Shown here: positions 35,087 through 43,071 of the stretch, piece after piece
How the letters are laid out: each line of letters begins with the position of its first letter
Numbering within the stretch: position 1 is the stretch's first letter
Assembly (NCBI GenBank): GCA_965214115.1
Contig: CBDCAU010000006.1
Span: 62,001 to 126,000, forward strand
DNA from: Owenweeksia sp965214115
GTDB lineage: Bacteria; Bacteroidota; Bacteroidia; Flavobacteriales; Schleiferiaceae
Length of the DNA: 64,000 nt
Direction: 5' to 3'
The notes under the pieces: model-generated
Told to the model about the DNA's origin: nothing
The model's input: the letters and a program-made list of their open reading frames with translations, nothing else
Database searches by the model: none
Program-made: the position numbers and the translations under genes

Positions 35087-36421
35087 ATGACAATGAAAAA
35101 CTTATCAATATTGGCAATTTTTAGCTCCATAGTTTCTTTTGGTCATACTGGGTTAATTGGACAATCTCCAAGTGCTATTTTACTGGAGAATAAATGGGAA
35201 AGTATATTAGGCAATAAATTAAAATTTACAACAGAAAGTATTTTTTTTGATGAAGATACTATTAGAATATCTTGGGGAAACACTTTAACACTTACAGACA
35301 GTTCATTTTTATGCACGCAAAAGCGATGGGGCGACACAATTCTTTACTTCAGGTATAAGGCTAATGATGATTCATTAATGATGACATTTCTGCCCAATTG
35401 GTTTCGACTTAATCAATATGGATCTATAAGCTGCTCCTTTTTAAATCCCACGTTTTGTTATTTGGTCGATAGAAATCTCACCTTCTACAGTGAATCCTAT
35501 CTTGATAGAGAAAAAAAACGATTTGAGCTTGTCTATTTTGAATCCAATCTCGCCGATCACATATATTACAAACTATTTGCGGATGGCAACTTTGTCTTTT
35601 CCACCAAGGATAGAGCTATTAGTTATGCGAACTATGTTGATAAGCAAAATGAATCGGTGAAGGTTAGAGTTTACAATGGCGTTTACAAAGGGAAACTTAG
35701 GGAGACAAGTATGGATACGCTCAAGACAATATTAGAGTCCAATTCCTACGGGGGGCTTCAGCGCTATTTACATTATTCAAGACGCCCCAAAAATGACAAC
35801 TATAGTCTAGGTATTTCGGTGGCTGGGAAGCATCGCACTTTTGACCTGATTGAAGGGCAGATAGATCGTCTTATTAAAACATTTATCACATTCAAGCCTG
35901 ACGAAATATTCTTTTTCGGATTAGATGGCAATAGTCCACCGAAACCGATAAAAGTCCACAACAACGTAGGTTTTCCGCCCCCCGACTCCTATGGGCAAAA
36001 GTTTTATAATGGAATAGATGCCTTGGAAGGAGAACTATTTTTGCTAAAAACTATAAAAGCAAAGGATACAGCTGTCTATCTCTACAGAGTTACGGTAAAG
36101 CGCTTTCCAGCCAAGATAGGCAACAATATTAAAATTGGACAAAAAATCGCCTTTATAAGTCCATTTTTAATCAAAAAGGAGGAGGTGGGTTTGTTGTATA
36201 AAAAGCAAAGAGACTATTACTTTAACTTTTTTGATTCCAAAGAGTCTGTTCTTTACAATTTTGTTGTTGACACTTTAAATTTTCAATATCAGGATGTATA
36301 TGAATATGAGCATATTTACCCGCAGGGAGACTCCATTACAATTCGCACTCTGCCAAAACAATATCCAAAAATAAATATCAAGATTGCCAAAGCGCTCAAA
36401 AGGTTTGAAACGAGCAAATAA
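35087..36421 (+). CDS. Hypothetical secreted protein
   Basis: 444 residues with an N-terminal signal-like segment (MTMKNLSILAIFSSIVSFGH), then beta-rich sequence without recognisable motif. It has a META/lipocalin-like first part (LLENKWESILGNKLKFTTE) and a later L-E-S-N-S-Y-G-G-L-Q-R-Y-L-H-Y segment. A/T-rich relative to its neighbours. No T9SS tail is evident. Start could also be MKNLS two codons later. Function unknown. Confidence 0.7.
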   Translation: MTMKNLSILAIFSSIVSFGHTGLIGQSPSAILLENKWESILGNKLKFTTESIFFDEDTIRISWGNTLTLTDSSFLCTQKRWGDTILYFRYKANDDSLMMTFLPNWFRLNQYGSISCSFLNPTFCYLVDRNLTFYSESYLDREKKRFELVYFESNLADHIYYKLFADGNFVFSTKDRAISYANYVDKQNESVKVRVYNGVYKGKLRETSMDTLKTILESNSYGGLQRYLHYSRRPKNDNYSLGISVAGKHRTFDLIEGQIDRLIKTFITFKPDEIFFFGLDGNSPPKPIKVHNNVGFPPPDSYGQKFYNGIDALEGELFLLKTIKAKDTAVYLYRVTVKRFPAKIGNNIKIGQKIAFISPFLIKKEEVGLLYKKQRDYYFNFFDSKESVLYNFVVDTLNFQYQDVYEYEHIYPQGDSITIRTLPKQYPKINIKIAKALKRFETSK

Positions 36422-36524
36422 ATTTTCAATGTAAAAATTAAGACTTTGCCGTTGGTGGCTTGAGATTATATAATTTGCTCACGCGACAAAACGGCGCGGC
36501 AACAAAACCCTTTTAGATGTAGAA

Positions 36525-36568
36525 ACCCTGACAGGGTATAAAGATTCCGCTTATTACCCTGTCAGGGT
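36525..36568. repeat. Dispersed palindrome ACCCTGACAGGGTA family
   Basis: ACCCTGACAGGGTA and TACCCTGTCAGGGT flank a 16-base loop. It is a long-loop variant of the palindrome at 26489 and 40737. It occupies the gap between the secreted protein and the DUF3800 gene (36422-36759). Confidence 0.85.
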
Positions 36569-36671
36569 GTGGAATAAACTTAAAACTGGAAGGATGTTTT
36601 TGGTCTCATTTGTATCATTGCCTGTTGGATGGCAGAAGGGCACCGTCCAAAAGTATGGCAACGAAATAGCC

Positions 36672-36761
36672 TCACAACTGGCTGATTTTAAAACGGTAAC
36701 CTAAATGAGCACCATTGAGGTTAAAAGCACTGCTCTTATAGTAAAACGTTGCGGTTAATTC
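36672..36761 (-). pseudogene. Possible C-terminal remnant of an outer-membrane protein
   Basis: Immediately past the DUF3800 stop, the minus strand in another frame reads ELTATFYYKSSAFNLNGAHL and GYRFKISQL then TGA: alternating aromatic residues and a barrel-like C-terminal strand. There is no start and it overlaps the end of DUF3800 by two bases. It may be a decayed gene end or chance. Confidence 0.2.
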
Positions 36762-37647
36762 AGGAACACAAATCACAAGAGCAAGTAGATACGCTAAAGT
36801 GTCTTACTCCTACAATGATACCATCTTTCCTGTCAAATCTTGGCGATATTCTATTGAACAAATCCGTTTCGCCATTTTCACAATACCTACGAATCGAATA
36901 ACTGCATAAATCTGCCAATTGAATCATACTCGTTAATTCAGAATCCACGAATAACGGAGTTTCAATTATCCTATCGACACTTCTCCAAAACGTTCCTTGA
37001 TTATGAAAACGTTTCATCAATTGGGTGTGCTTTCTGGCTACTGTTTCGTTATTGTCGTGAATTAATGCGCCCGAAAGATTATTATCGTTGGTAACTGCTG
37101 CTTTTATTGCGAGATAATGTTCAAATCTTGTTACAACTTGCTCCAAAGCCTGTTCATCAACGGTTAATCTCGCTCTTGCGGGGTCGTAGTGCAATTTATC
37201 AATGGCTTCAGCAAAAATTCTAACTGAACCCCAGCTTCCAATTAAATCGGCAATTTCCCGAATGAATTTTATTCTTTCATCTCTTGTCAGATGGATGTAG
37301 GCATCCGTCTTGCGATAATTCTTTCTGGCTTGTTTATATCTGGCTCGGTTTCCAGAACGGGATAATGATAAGAGCTCGGTATTTCGGATTCTCTGCACCT
37401 CATATCTCCTTTGGAGGAAATCAAATGTTTCAAACTCTGGAATACGTGATTGCTCAAGATAATTCCTCATTATCCAAGCAGTATGTATTTCGCTATTTTC
37501 TAAATTGTATTTCTTTTTGATGGCCTCAACATCTCGCTCCGAATTTTTCCAATAAGAAATTGGAATAGCCATTCCGGCCAAAATATAATGACTTGTATTT
37601 CCAGGGATTTGTGGTACTCCCGATTCGTCAATATAGCAGAAATACAT
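36760..37647 (-). CDS. DUF3800 protein
   Basis: 295 residues. The DUF3800 hallmark YIDESG at the N-terminus (residues 5-10) is followed by HYILAGMAIP. The C-terminal S-M-I-Q-L-A-D-L-C-S-Y-S matches the family's QLADL motif; the acidic residues are consistent with an RNase H-like fold proposed for the family. A Cys-rich tail (CSCDLC) is unusual. DUF3800 genes are common in mobile and defence regions. A terminator-like hairpin lies 20-58 bases upstream of the start codon. Confidence 0.85.
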   Translation of the reverse strand: MYFCYIDESGVPQIPGNTSHYILAGMAIPISYWKNSERDVEAIKKKYNLENSEIHTAWIMRNYLEQSRIPEFETFDFLQRRYEVQRIRNTELLSLSRSGNRARYKQARKNYRKTDAYIHLTRDERIKFIREIADLIGSWGSVRIFAEAIDKLHYDPARARLTVDEQALEQVVTRFEHYLAIKAAVTNDNNLSGALIHDNNETVARKHTQLMKRFHNQGTFWRSVDRIIETPLFVDSELTSMIQLADLCSYSIRRYCENGETDLFNRISPRFDRKDGIIVGVRHFSVSTCSCDLCS

Positions 37648-37660
37648 TACTTTAAGGCAT

Positions 37661-37705
37661 AAAAAAAGCGACTGGTATCAAGGAAAATTCCCTTGGTTGA
37701 GACGC
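37661..37705 (-). promoter_or_regulatory. Terminator-like leader hairpin before DUF3800
   Basis: On the minus strand GCGTCT and AGTCGC form the outer stem (one mismatch) with an inner AAGGGAA/TTCCTT stem, followed by TTTTTTT. This is a complete Rho-independent terminator shape ending only 14 bases before the start codon, downstream of a -7 box. A second GCGTCT...AGTCGC pair lies just 5'. It could be an attenuator or the end of a small RNA. Confidence 0.55.
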
Positions 37706-37730
37706 TTGGCGACTCATCCCAGACGCACGG

Positions 37731-37738
37731 CAAATATA
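37731..37738 (-). promoter_or_regulatory. -7 box upstream of the DUF3800 leader
   Basis: Minus-strand TATATTTG matches TAnnTTTG exactly and would start a transcript about 75 bases before the DUF3800 ATG. Confidence 0.5.
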
Positions 37739-37850
37739 ACAAAATATGTACCAAAAGAAAAAATAGTCACAACAAGAAAATGACTTTTAGCCTAACCGAA
37801 TAGAGAGTGCATACTTTCTCGTCCCGCTGTTCTTATAAAACTGCTGCCCC

Positions 37851-39443
37851 CTACTCCATCACCCGCGCCATCACGTGATACCGTGGGTCGTCCACGTCTT
37901 TTTCAATCACGCGCGCCAGTTTGGGCGAGGCTTTCACCATCAGTTCCTGACATTCTTGGCTGAGGTGCTGGATGTGGAGTTCCTTGCCGGCCGCCTCGTA
38001 TTTTTCCACGAGGTTGAAGAGGGCTTCCAGCGCGGAATGGTCGGCCACGCGGCTTTCCATAAAATAGATGACCACTTTGTCGGGGTCGCCCGCCACGTCA
38101 AATTTGGCGTTGAAGGCTTGGATGCTGCCGAAAAACAGCGGCCCCCAAATTTCATACACTTTGGTGCCGTCGTCCAAAATGTGCTTGCGCGCACGGATGC
38201 GCTTGGCGTTTTCCCACGCAAACACCAGCGCGCTCATTACGATGCCGGCCAAAACGGCAATCGCCAAATCGAAAACGACGGTGAGCGCCGAGACGCTTAT
38301 TAATACAATGGCATCGCTGAGCGGGATTTTGTGGAGGATGCGGAAACTGCTCCACGCGAAGGTGCCGATGACCACCATAAACATCACGCCCACCAGCGCG
38401 GCGATGGGCACGCGCTCTATCAAACCGGAAGCGAACAGTATGAAAACCAGCAAGGTAAGCGCCGCCACGATGCCGCTGAGCCGCCGCCGCCCGCCCGCTT
38501 TGATGTTGATGATGGACTGGCCAATCATCGCGCAGCCGCCCATCCCGCCAAAAAATCCGGTGACGATGTTGGCGCCGCCTTGGGCGAGGCATTCGCGGTT
38601 GGTGTTGCCGCGCGTTTCGGTCAGTTCGTCGATGAGGTTCAGCGTCATCAGCGATTCGATGAGGCCAATCGCCGCGAGGATAATCGCGTACGGCCCGATG
38701 AAGCGCAGCGTTTCCCACGACAGTGGAATCTTGCTGAAAATGGCGGTCTGGAATTCGGGCAAACCGCCTTCCAGCCCAGTGCCGCCGCCCGCGCGGATGA
38801 AGCTGCCCACCGTGGCCACGTCGATGTTTCCGACGATGACAATCCCCGAAACCACCAAAATGGCGATGAGCGCCTCGGGCAGTTTTTTGTAGATTTTGGG
38901 AAGGAAAAACATTATCGCCATCGTGAGCGAGACGAGGCCGAGCATCCAATATAATGGCGCGCCCTGCATCCAAACGGGCGCGCCGTTTTCGATGGTTTTG
39001 AACATCCCCAACTGCGACAGGAAAATGACGATGGCGAGGCCGTTCACGAAACCCATCATCACGGGGTGCGGGATGAGGCGGACGAATTTGCCGAGTTTCA
39101 ACAGCCCGACTGTCATTTGGATGAGGCCCATCAAAATGACGGTGGCGAAAAGGTAATAGAGGCCGAGGTTTTCGCCTTCCGCGCCCATCGCGTTGCCCTC
39201 CGCCACGAGGCTGACCATCACCACGGCGAGCGCTCCAGTGGCGCCGGAAATCATTCCGGGCCGACCGCCAAAAACGGCGGTAATTAAACCAATCATAAAA
39301 GCGGCGTACAAACCGACCAGCGGGTCCACGCCCGCGACGAAGGCGAAGGCCACGGCTTCCGGTACCAAAGCCAGTGCTACCGTGAGTCCGCTGAGAATGT
39401 CGTTCTTGGAATTGGCGGTGCGTTTGCGGATGAATTCGCGCAT
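37851..39443 (-). CDS. SulP-family anion transporter with STAS domain
   Basis: 530 residues. N-terminal membrane domain with about 10-12 hydrophobic segments and SulP motifs (NDILSGLTVALALVPEAVAF; FGGRPGMISGATGALAVV; MTLNLIDELTETRGNTNREC; GFFGGMGGCAMIGQSIINIK). The C-terminal cytosolic STAS domain spans about 430-520 (VVIYFMESRVADHSALEALF). Transports sulfate, bicarbonate or similar inorganic anions across the inner membrane; the exact substrate cannot be read from sequence. Monocistronic. Confidence 0.92.
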   Translation of the reverse strand: MREFIRKRTANSKNDILSGLTVALALVPEAVAFAFVAGVDPLVGLYAAFMIGLITAVFGGRPGMISGATGALAVVMVSLVAEGNAMGAEGENLGLYYLFATVILMGLIQMTVGLLKLGKFVRLIPHPVMMGFVNGLAIVIFLSQLGMFKTIENGAPVWMQGAPLYWMLGLVSLTMAIMFFLPKIYKKLPEALIAILVVSGIVIVGNIDVATVGSFIRAGGGTGLEGGLPEFQTAIFSKIPLSWETLRFIGPYAIILAAIGLIESLMTLNLIDELTETRGNTNRECLAQGGANIVTGFFGGMGGCAMIGQSIINIKAGGRRRLSGIVAALTLLVFILFASGLIERVPIAALVGVMFMVVIGTFAWSSFRILHKIPLSDAIVLISVSALTVVFDLAIAVLAGIVMSALVFAWENAKRIRARKHILDDGTKVYEIWGPLFFGSIQAFNAKFDVAGDPDKVVIYFMESRVADHSALEALFNLVEKYEAAGKELHIQHLSQECQELMVKASPKLARVIEKDVDDPRYHVMARVME

Positions 39444-39732
39444 TGAGTAGAGGGGTTTTTGTTTAGGGAAAAAGGGGGCGAAAGTACGATTTGGAAGTTC
39501 TCGGTTGTTAGTTGTCGGTTGTCAGTCGTGGCGCTGACCTAACAGCGTCTCTGACCTGTTAGCGTAAGGTGTGGAGCGGGAAAACCTTGCAGGTTTTTGG
39601 AAACCTGCGAGGTCTTTTTTTACCACAAAGGCGCAAAGACACGAAGTTTTTTTGTTCTTAACCTTTTCCAAAGTTTCGAACTTTGGAAAAGATTGAGACT
39701 GGCGCATTTTGCTTTTGGCGAATCCGCTTTGA
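39444..39732. repeat. Mixed dispersed-repeat field upstream of the ORF6N palindromes
   Basis: Contains in order: a heptamer run (GGTTGTTAGTTGTCGG, 39499-39529), a CCTTGCAGG...CCTGCGAGG hairpin of the ACCTG family (39584-39614), a CCACAAAGGCGCAAAGACAC repeat (39622-39641) and a CTTTTCCAAAGTTT palindrome (39663-39691). No coding capacity. Confidence 0.75.
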
Positions 39733-40113
39733 TTTGATTTCTAAGGTCACAATTTGTGACCTTAGAAATCAAATGGCCACCCAAACTTGAAGTCACGATT
39801 TGTGATTTCAAGTTGAAATGTAGAAAACCCCGACAGGGTTTTCGCGATATAAAACTCCAAGGTTCGAGGATAAAAAAGCCCCTAATTCTTTGTGTACTTT
39901 GTGTCTTTGTGGCAGAAATTTAGTTTAGAGATTCAGAGCTTCTCGCGATACATTTGAAATATCAATTTCATCTTTTTAAAGGTCGCAATCTGCGACCTTA
40001 GAAAATCTTGAGGTACCAACTTGGCACCTCAAACTTGAAGTCGCAGATTGTGACTTCAAGTGGAAATTCACCAAAATTTTATTTTATTTGAGGTCGCAAA
40101 TTGCGACCTCAAA
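39733..40113. repeat. Array of six palindromes related to the ORF6N coding palindrome
   Basis: Six hairpins: 39733-39773 (41 bases, perfect), 39784-39814, 39979-39999, 40008-40032, 40032-40061 and 40087-40113 (perfect 13+1+13). Consensus arms are A/G-AGTC-A/G-CAA and its complement. Read on the plus strand in one phase, each translates as a variant of L-K/R-S-Q-x-x-T-S/L (the third only partly), the peptide encoded by the matching palindrome inside the ORF6N gene at 40362-40388. The segment at 39820-39925 also has ACAGGGTTTT and TTTGTGTCTTTGTGGC repeats. Confidence 0.85.
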
Positions 40114-40141
40114 ATTTTTATAACCAAAAACCCACATTGTT

Positions 40142-40677
40142 TTGAGCAAACCGATACTATTTTCCGAAGAAGAAATTTTCTCTAACATTTACGAAATCCG
40201 CGGCCAGAAAGTGATGCTGGACCTGCCTACCGGCAGGCAGGCGCAGATTTGGCGGAGATGTATGGAGTGGAAACACGCCGCCTTAACGAAAATGTGAAAC
40301 GAAACGCAGACCGTTTTCCAGACGATTTTATGTTTCAATTATCAGGGAATGAATGGTCAAACTTGAAGTCACAAATTGTGACTTCAAGATGGGGAGGTCG
40401 TCGAAAACTGCCCTTCGCCTTCACGGAACAAGGAGTGGCAATGCTTTCTTCCGTTCTGAACTCCCCTCAGGCCATTGCCGTTAACATTCACATTATGAGG
40501 GTGTTCGTAAAAGTGCGCAGTTTGGCGGCGGGCTATTCGGAGATTTTGAAAAAGATAGAAGCACTGCAAGATTCGGATGCGCAACAAAACGTAGCGATTG
40601 AAAATCTGTACAAAGTTTTCCAAGAATTGATTGAACCGAAATCGAAAGAGCGGAAGCGGATTGGGTATAAAAAGTGA
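40142..40677 (+). pseudogene. ORF6N-domain protein broken by a palindromic insertion
   Basis: From TTG 40142 the frame reads LSKPILFSEEEIF, then IYEIRGQKVMLD, the normal ORF6N start. It then runs into an inserted CTGCCTACCGGCAGGCAG palindrome (40223-40240). The rest of the domain (DLAEMYGVETRRLNENVKRN ... LPFAFTEQGVAMLSSVL ... IMRVFVKVR) continues in a different frame to 40677. The insertion adds a net 20 bases, hence the frameshift. ORF6N proteins are DNA-binding and phage/KilA-N-associated. The coding sequence contains a perfect palindrome at 40362-40388 encoding LKSQIVTS. Confidence 0.85.
40223..40240. repeat. CTGCCTRCCGGCAGGCAG palindrome inserted in ORF6N
   Basis: An 18-base near-perfect palindrome placed between the codons for LD and DLAEMYG of the ORF6N domain, where homologues have a single residue. 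A partial relative occurs at 25477-25491. Confidence 0.8.
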
Positions 40678-40690
40678 AGTACTATTTGAA

Positions 40691-40767
40691 AACTTTTCCA
40701 AAGTTTGAAACTTTGGAAAAGTTAGTTGACCCCATAGACCTGACAGGTTTTCAAAACCTGTCAGGTC
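40691..40767. repeat. Two adjacent perfect palindromes after ORF6N
   Basis: 40691-40723: AACTTTTCCAAAGTTT, G, and its exact complement. 40737-40767: GACCTGACAGGTTTT, C, and its exact complement. Both families recur elsewhere in the window. They could serve as terminators for ORF6N. Confidence 0.9.
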
Positions 40768-40801
40768 TTTCTCTTAAAGCAACATTTCCTATTTTTATCC
40801 A

Positions 40802-42103
40802 ATGAAAACAACTTTACTCACCTTCCTTTGCGGAATCACACTTTCCACCACCGCCCAAAACCTCTATTTCCCTCCCAACAATTCCAATGTTTGGGATACG
40901 ATTCATCCTTCCACCCTCGGTTGGTGTCAAGAAAATATCGATTCTTTATATCAACTTTTAGATGATGAAAATACCAAGGCTTTTATACTATTAAAGGATG
41001 GCAAAATTGTCTTAGAAAAATACTTCGATAATTTTACCAAAGACAGCACTTGGTATTGGGCATCGGCGGGCAAAACTTTGACGGCATTTGTGGTGGGAAA
41101 AGCGCAGGAAGAAGGGTATCTTTCTATCAATGATTCCACATCTAATTATCTCGGAACGGGCTGGACGGATTTAACTCCCGCGCAGGAAGGGCAAATCACC
41201 ATCCGCCACCATTTGGAAATGACCACGGGACTGGACGACTCCAAAAACGCCGATTGTACGGACGATACTTGCTTGACTTTCAAAGCACAAGCCGGTACGC
41301 GCTGGGCGTATCACAATGCGCCATACACGCTTTTACAAGATGTGGTTGGAAATGCCACCGGACAGTCTATGAATATCTACACTTTTCAAAATGTGTTGAA
41401 TCCGATTGGCGCGCAGGGGCTTTTTGTAAAACTGGGCCACAACAAAACTTTTTTCAGCAAGCCGCGCTCGATGGCACGTTTCGGACTGTTGCTTTTGACA
41501 GAAGGAAACTGGGACGGGACGGCGGTTTTGAGCGATTCGAACTATTTCAATGCGATGGTGAATTCCTCGCAAAATTTGAATCCGGCTTATGGTTATCTGA
41601 CTTGGCTGAACGGAAAATCGACCTATAAAATCCCACAGTCGCAGATTGATTTTCAGGGTTCGCTCATTCCCGATGCGCCAACGGATATGTACGCGGGCAT
41701 TGGCGCCAATGACCAACTTCTCAAGGTGGTGCCGAGCCAAAATTTGGTGTTCATTCGGATGGGCGATGCGCCGAGCAGCGCGAGTTTGGTGCCAATAAAA
41801 CTGAACAATGATATCTGGAAGAAAATCAATCAGTTGGATTGCAATGCAACTTCCATTTTGCAAAATATAAGCATTTCTCCGTGGCAAATTTTTCCCAATC
41901 CATTTGATGCAAAGGTGCAAATTGAATATTCAGAAAATGGGGATTTTTTAATTGAAATTTTTGATGGAAAAGAGGTGCAAATCTTATTGGATAAAAATCT
42001 TAAAGAAATAGATACTGAAAATTGGGAAAATGATATTTATTTTTTGAGAGTTTTTGATGGAAATGGATGGTCGGAAACTCGGAAAGTTTTCAAGGCGCGC
42101 TGA
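40802..42103 (+). CDS. Beta-lactamase-family serine hydrolase with T9SS tail
   Basis: 433 residues with signal peptide (MKTTLLTFLCGITLSTTAQ). Serine hydrolase/class C beta-lactamase fold: nucleophile motif S-A-G-K (WASAGKTLTAF, about residue 83), second motif Y-x-N in YHNAPYTLLQ, and RHHLEMTTGL. The last 80 residues (SPWQIFPNPFDAKVQIEYSE ... FLRVFDGNGWSETRKVF) are a T9SS sorting domain, so the enzyme is exported across the outer membrane. The substrate could be an ester, peptide or peptidoglycan fragment. Confidence 0.9.
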   Translation: MKTTLLTFLCGITLSTTAQNLYFPPNNSNVWDTIHPSTLGWCQENIDSLYQLLDDENTKAFILLKDGKIVLEKYFDNFTKDSTWYWASAGKTLTAFVVGKAQEEGYLSINDSTSNYLGTGWTDLTPAQEGQITIRHHLEMTTGLDDSKNADCTDDTCLTFKAQAGTRWAYHNAPYTLLQDVVGNATGQSMNIYTFQNVLNPIGAQGLFVKLGHNKTFFSKPRSMARFGLLLLTEGNWDGTAVLSDSNYFNAMVNSSQNLNPAYGYLTWLNGKSTYKIPQSQIDFQGSLIPDAPTDMYAGIGANDQLLKVVPSQNLVFIRMGDAPSSASLVPIKLNNDIWKKINQLDCNATSILQNISISPWQIFPNPFDAKVQIEYSENGDFLIEIFDGKEVQILLDKNLKEIDTENWENDIYFLRVFDGNGWSETRKVFKAR

Positions 42104-42139
42104 CCTATCAGGCCAATCCATACATCATTCACTTCTGAA

Positions 42140-43069
42140 TTACCTATTCTCGAAGCTTTGAATATGCCTTTCTTTTTTATCGGGGAAAATATCCGCCACC
42201 GTCACTAAAATCCCCGTTTCCTCCACTTGGCCAAAGTCCGTGTTTTCCGCCGTGCCAAAGGTTTTCATCGTTTCCGAAATGTTCATATAAGTGTTGATCA
42301 GTGGCGGAATCGTCTCCCCGCGCTCGCGTACCATTTTGCTCAGCTTGGCGTGGGCTTCTTTGTAATTAAGGTTTTCAAAATGATGAAAAAACGGCTGCAA
42401 TTCTTCGTTGGAAACTATCGGATGGTGTGGCCAAACCAAGTTGTTTTTATCGGGAAAAAACACCTTCAAAAACGCCAAAATCATATTGCGCGCCTCGCGC
42501 TGAAAAGAGGGATACATTGTAACCTTTCCAAATAGATATTTTACGTCGGGATTTAGGGTAATCACCGCGCCCAAACCGTCCCATAAATTATCCATTGAAA
42601 AAAGACCTTTTCGGGAGGATGCGCCACTTTGATATTTCGGCTGCACAAATGAGCGTCCCAATTCGATAGTTTTAGGCAAATAATTTTCTTTAAAATTTGG
42701 AGAGAATTCAAACAAATGCGCGGTGGCGGATTTCAGATTTCCATCGGAATCTTTGTCCGAATTTTCGCAGAACATCAATCGATAACCCGCGATAATTTCC
42801 TCATCTTCGGGGTCCCAAACGATGAGTTGCTGGAAACCGTTTTTCGCCAAATCGTATTCGTCGATGTCGGTGGATTTGCCCGTGCCGCCGCCCGCCGCGC
42901 GAAACGACAGCTCGCGCAGACGCCCGATTTCCTGCATTATGTTCGGCGCGTTTTGCGCATTTGTCAGGTAGAGTTCGTTGCCCGCCTTGTTGGTGGGCCA
43001 CAGAAAAACGTCTTGGGTCAGCTCGTCTTTGATTTGCTGGCGGCTTACCGCTGGGATGATTTTTTGCAT
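42140..43069 (-). CDS. GNAT-type N-acyltransferase for amino-acid lipids (GlsB/OlsB-like)
   Basis: 309 residues from ATG 43069 (a GTG at 43072 overlapping the upstream stop is also possible). Motifs of the Acetyltransf_5/OlsB group: LRELSFRAAGGGTGKSTDID, EIIAGYRLMF, ELGRSFVQPKYQ, LWDGLGAVI. With the adjacent acyltransferase it matches GlsB-GlsA, which in Bacteroides make glycine lipids by N-acylating glycine with a 3-hydroxy fatty acid and then O-acylating it. Ornithine- or other amino-acid lipids are alternatives. Confidence 0.8.
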   Translation of the reverse strand: MQKIIPAVSRQQIKDELTQDVFLWPTNKAGNELYLTNAQNAPNIMQEIGRLRELSFRAAGGGTGKSTDIDEYDLAKNGFQQLIVWDPEDEEIIAGYRLMFCENSDKDSDGNLKSATAHLFEFSPNFKENYLPKTIELGRSFVQPKYQSGASSRKGLFSMDNLWDGLGAVITLNPDVKYLFGKVTMYPSFQREARNMILAFLKVFFPDKNNLVWPHHPIVSNEELQPFFHHFENLNYKEAHAKLSKMVRERGETIPPLINTYMNISETMKTFGTAENTDFGQVEETGILVTVADIFPDKKERHIQSFENR

Positions 43070-43071
43070 CA

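Noticed and set aside
36672..36761. A separate gene behind DUF3800
   Set aside because: Only about 29 codons with no start; listed as a low-confidence remnant rather than a gene.
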